From Acidobacteriota bacterium (GTDB taxonomy: Bacteria; Acidobacteriota; Blastocatellia; UBA7656): 64,000 bases of DNA. Position 1 is the first letter of the stretch. Each line of letters starts with the position of its first letter. This document shows, in pieces, positions 61,900 to 64,000 of the stretch. The notes under the pieces were generated by a model that was not told the origin of the DNA, made no database searches, and was given only the letters and a program-made list of their open reading frames with translations. A program made the position numbers and the translations under genes. The stretch covers positions 1 to 64,000 of the forward strand of contig JBBPIG010000002.1 in the NCBI GenBank assembly GCA_038040445.1. The letters are read 5' to 3'.

Positions 61900-61984
61900 T
61901 GCTTTCTCCGATTGCTGATTAATCTCTTACTCGAACGGAAGATCTCAGCTTTGAAAAGTTATTTCGACTCATCAATCAGACTTC

Positions 61985-62057
61985 CCTGGGAGCGCAGGCA
62001 TCTCTGCTCTCTCTTCTTGAGCAACGCCAGGCAGGCAGGGATGCCTGCGCTCCCAGG
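61985..62057. repeat. 18-bp perfect inverted repeat downstream of the cytochrome c gene
   Basis: CCTGGGAGCGCAGGCATC at 61985-62002 is the exact reverse complement of 62040-62057. It lies just past the stop of the multiheme cytochrome gene, in the gap before the lipoprotein gene, and could reduce read-through. REP-like in design. Confidence 0.6.
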
Positions 62058-62060
62058 GCT

Positions 62061-64000
62061 CTACGGCGCTCGAATTGCCGCAATTGTTCCCCGCCCACCT
62101 GTCCGGCGAGACTTTCGATCCATCGTCGCCGTCTTTCCCGCGGCTGAAGCGGGAGCCGTGCTCGGAGCACCGCCACCAGTGCCAAGCCGTTTCTGTTCCT
62201 CGGGTGAAATCTGGAACATATATCTTACAAGCAGATCGACGTGATCCTTCTCATAGGTCTCGAATGACGGCGGAGTCGGACCGTTGAACACCCATCGATC
62301 GTGAGACTGGTCGCGTTTGAACAGCTCCGAAGGCATCGAAGTGCCCGGGCTGATCAACTGCGGATCAAGCAGCCACCGTCGAGTCCAGGCTGGCTTCAAT
62401 CGTTCGGGTGCGACCAGGAAGTTTGGCGCAGTCGCTCGCGCGTCGTGCGCGGGATCGCCGGTCATGTGGCACTTCAAGCAAGGCGCGGCATTCGAGCTGA
62501 ACAGCGCGCGAGCCATGCCCTGCTCTTCGGTCGCCAGTGGATCGAGCCGCTCGGGTATGTACGGTTGAGCTTGAGACGAGGCGCCCATGAAGAAGTTCAC
62601 CAGCGCTTGCAGCTCGTTGGGCGAGAAGTTGAACGTCGGCATGCGCGCCATCAGATATCGCCTCACGCCGTTGCGATTCAAACCAGGTTGGGCGCGCAGC
62701 GCGAGGCTCTCGCTCCAATCGTCGCCTCCGCTTTGCGAGTGACCGGCAATGGCTTGCGCCAGCGACGCTCGCTCGGAGGGCGCAACTTGCGAGGGGTCCT
62801 TCAAGAAGCGCAGCAGCCAGTCCGGATTGACCCGCGCGCCTTCGCTTGTGAGCCTGGGGGGTAACTGTTCCTTCCCGTCAGCGCTCTGATACATCGGCAG
62901 TCCCATCAAGATCGAGTCCTGGCCCACCAACACGTTGTGACAACCCATACAGTTGTACTTCTGAACGATCCACCAGCCGTCCTGGACGGCTTTCTTCCCG
63001 CCGGCCGGGTTGTATCGCATAGATTCCGGGAGATTCGTTTCAACGCTGCCGAGCAGGAAAGTCGCGAGCGCGGTGACGTCGCTGTCGGGCAGGTAGATAT
63101 TCGGCATCCGCAAGCGCTCGTCGGGCGCTTTCGTCTTGCCTCGGTCGTAGATGTCCGGGCTTCGAAGCTTGTTTTCGAAGAAGCCCTTGTGGTCATACCA
63201 CGATTCCCTGCTTCGGCGTTTGATGTGCTCGCCGGTAATCGGATCCTTGCCCTGCATCGCAGGCTCTTGCAACAGAGCGAAGTCGAGCCGCTCGATCGGC
63301 TTGCTTCCTTCCAAGGTCAGCTCGGTTCCGATTCGCTGCTCATCTTCCATGCCCTTGATTTCGTGACACGCCGCGCATCCGTACCTTCGCACGAGCTGCT
63401 CGCCTTGCGACCTCAGCGAGGTATCGTCCAGGAACGAAGCGTTCTTATACTCGACACCAGGCCGCTTCTGCTGCATCAAGAACGTGGCGATGTCGCGAGC
63501 GTCCTGATCTGACAGCCGGAAGTTCGGCATCACCGTCATGTTCTGGATCTGAAGCTCACGCCCATCGACCGGGCTCTTGGAATGATCGTCGTCAAACACA
63601 AAAGGAAGGTTCTTCTTCTTATAGTCGGCCGGGGTAAGGTCACGCTTCAATGTGGGCGAGTAGGGCGCAAGCCGCTCACGCGGATTGTGCACCCAGCGGA
63701 CGATATAGTCGTAATTCGCTTTCTCACCCACGCGCGAGAGATTCGCGGCAAAGTCTCCGCCGATAATCTGATCACCCATGTCGATCGCCTGACCGTTGAT
63801 CGAATGGCAACCTAGACAACCCAGCGTCTTGACCAACTCCTTGCCGTGAGCCGCGTCGCCTTGCGCTTGAGAAGGCAACTTCACATCGATCGCGGATTGC
63901 CAGAGAAAAGCAGAAACGGCTTCGATCTCTTCGTTCTTGAGGAAGCGGAAGGTCGGCATCTTCGTTCCGGGCCGGAATGCCTGCGGATCCGCGAGCCAAA
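62061..64000 (-). CDS. Multiheme cytochrome c (5' end outside the window)
   Basis: The frame is open to the right edge and reads WLADPQAFRPGTKMPTF across the ATG at 63959, so that ATG is internal and the gene begins beyond 64000. Four CxxCH heme sites are visible: TLGCLGCHSI, YGCAACHEI, YNCMGCHNV and APCLKCHMT. Repeated MPxFxxSxxE-type phrases (MPNFRLSDQDARDIATFL; MPTFNFSPNELQALVNFF; MPNIYLPDSDVTALATFL) supply the methionine ligands. It looks like fused cytochrome c domains feeding electrons to the oxidase encoded next. A Pro/Ala-rich tail ends it. Confidence 0.9.
   Translation of the reverse strand, partial: WLADPQAFRPGTKMPTFRFLKNEEIEAVSAFLWQSAIDVKLPSQAQGDAAHGKELVKTLGCLGCHSINGQAIDMGDQIIGGDFAANLSRVGEKANYDYIVRWVHNPRERLAPYSPTLKRDLTPADYKKKNLPFVFDDDHSKSPVDGRELQIQNMTVMPNFRLSDQDARDIATFLMQQKRPGVEYKNASFLDDTSLRSQGEQLVRRYGCAACHEIKGMEDEQRIGTELTLEGSKPIERLDFALLQEPAMQGKDPITGEHIKRRSRESWYDHKGFFENKLRSPDIYDRGKTKAPDERLRMPNIYLPDSDVTALATFLLGSVETNLPESMRYNPAGGKKAVQDGWWIVQKYNCMGCHNVLVGQDSILMGLPMYQSADGKEQLPPRLTSEGARVNPDWLLRFLKDPSQVAPSERASLAQAIAGHSQSGGDDWSESLALRAQPGLNRNGVRRYLMARMPTFNFSPNELQALVNFFMGASSQAQPYIPERLDPLATEEQGMARALFSSNAAPCLKCHMTGDPAHDARATAPNFLVAPERLKPAWTRRWLLDPQLISPGTSMPSELFKRDQSHDRWVFNGPTPPSFETYEKDHVDLLVRYMFQISPEEQKRLGTGGGAPSTAPASAAGKTATMDRKSRRTGGRGTIAAIRAP

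Noticed and set aside
1-64000. tRNA, rRNA and riboswitches
   Set aside because: I looked for tRNA-like cloverleaf ends (GTTCGAATC-type arms) and conserved rRNA words and saw none that held up.

Overview
The window looks like a high-GC bacterial chromosome or metagenome contig. Acidobacteriota, and within it a Blastocatellia-like lineage, is my best guess. It rests on the large FG-GAP/beta-helix/DUF11/HYR surface protein, a secreted caspase-TPR protein, a caa3/aa3-type oxidase operon with two subunit III genes, and very many small palindromic repeats. No rRNA, tRNA or marker gene is present to prove it.

Bases 1-15.5 kb hold an accessory island, nearly all on the minus strand. Read 5' to 3' (right to left) it has: a winged-helix regulator; an FHA-like/RING-like zinc protein; an E1-like (ThiF) adenylyltransferase with its own zinc ribbon; a second, frameshifted FHA/RING-like gene; a small zinc-ribbon protein; a short WD40 protein with a zinc ribbon; a large WD40 protein with a zinc ribbon; a DUF4062-NACHT STAND ATPase; a 40-codon chimeric microgene; and another large WD40/zinc-ribbon protein. 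A further WD40/zinc-ribbon gene runs toward them from the left edge. The WD40 proteins share an N-terminal module (core [13 protein letters not shown]) and C-terminal CxxC modules (CPxC-x2-WS ... CPxCG-x3-KLNPF). Free-standing fragments of both modules lie between the genes. I read this as a candidate conflict or signalling system joining a STAND switch, split-off propeller sensors and E1/RING-type chemistry. I found no E2 or ubiquitin-like protein in the window.

Bases 15.6-21.4 kb carry a HigBA-like toxin-antitoxin pair, a large ATPase (kinase-like N-terminus, AAA-type NTPase, two RyR domains) followed by a SLOG-family nucleotide-sensor gene, a 282-bp MITE-like element, and an RNase H gene with an extra N-terminal domain.

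Bases 21.8-36.4 kb are a complete type I-G (formerly I-U) CRISPR-Cas locus: a decayed WYL regulator, cas3, csx17/cas8g, cas7 (csb1), cas5-cas6 (csb2), then a REP-flanked RAYT transposase inserted between modules, cas4-cas1 fusion, cas2, a 175-bp leader, and an array of 44 identical 36-bp repeats with 43 spacers. The array ends in a perfect 31-bp-arm palindrome built partly from the last repeat.

Bases 36.4-50.7 kb hold mixed genes: an F420-type luciferase-like oxidoreductase, a second MITE, a TauE/SafE permease, a LysM protein, a VIT1/CCC1 transporter, then an extracytoplasmic cluster (giant surface protein, FecR-like protein, caspase-TPR protein) and a ferredoxin.

Bases 50.8-64 kb are a leftward respiratory operon: multiheme cytochrome c (cut by the right edge), cupredoxin-like lipoprotein, CtaA, CtaB, cox subunits II, I, III, III and IV, a small CxxC membrane protein, a DUF420 (CtaM-like) protein, and three less certain proteins. 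At least nine different palindromic (REP/BIME-like) families lie in the spacers across the window.
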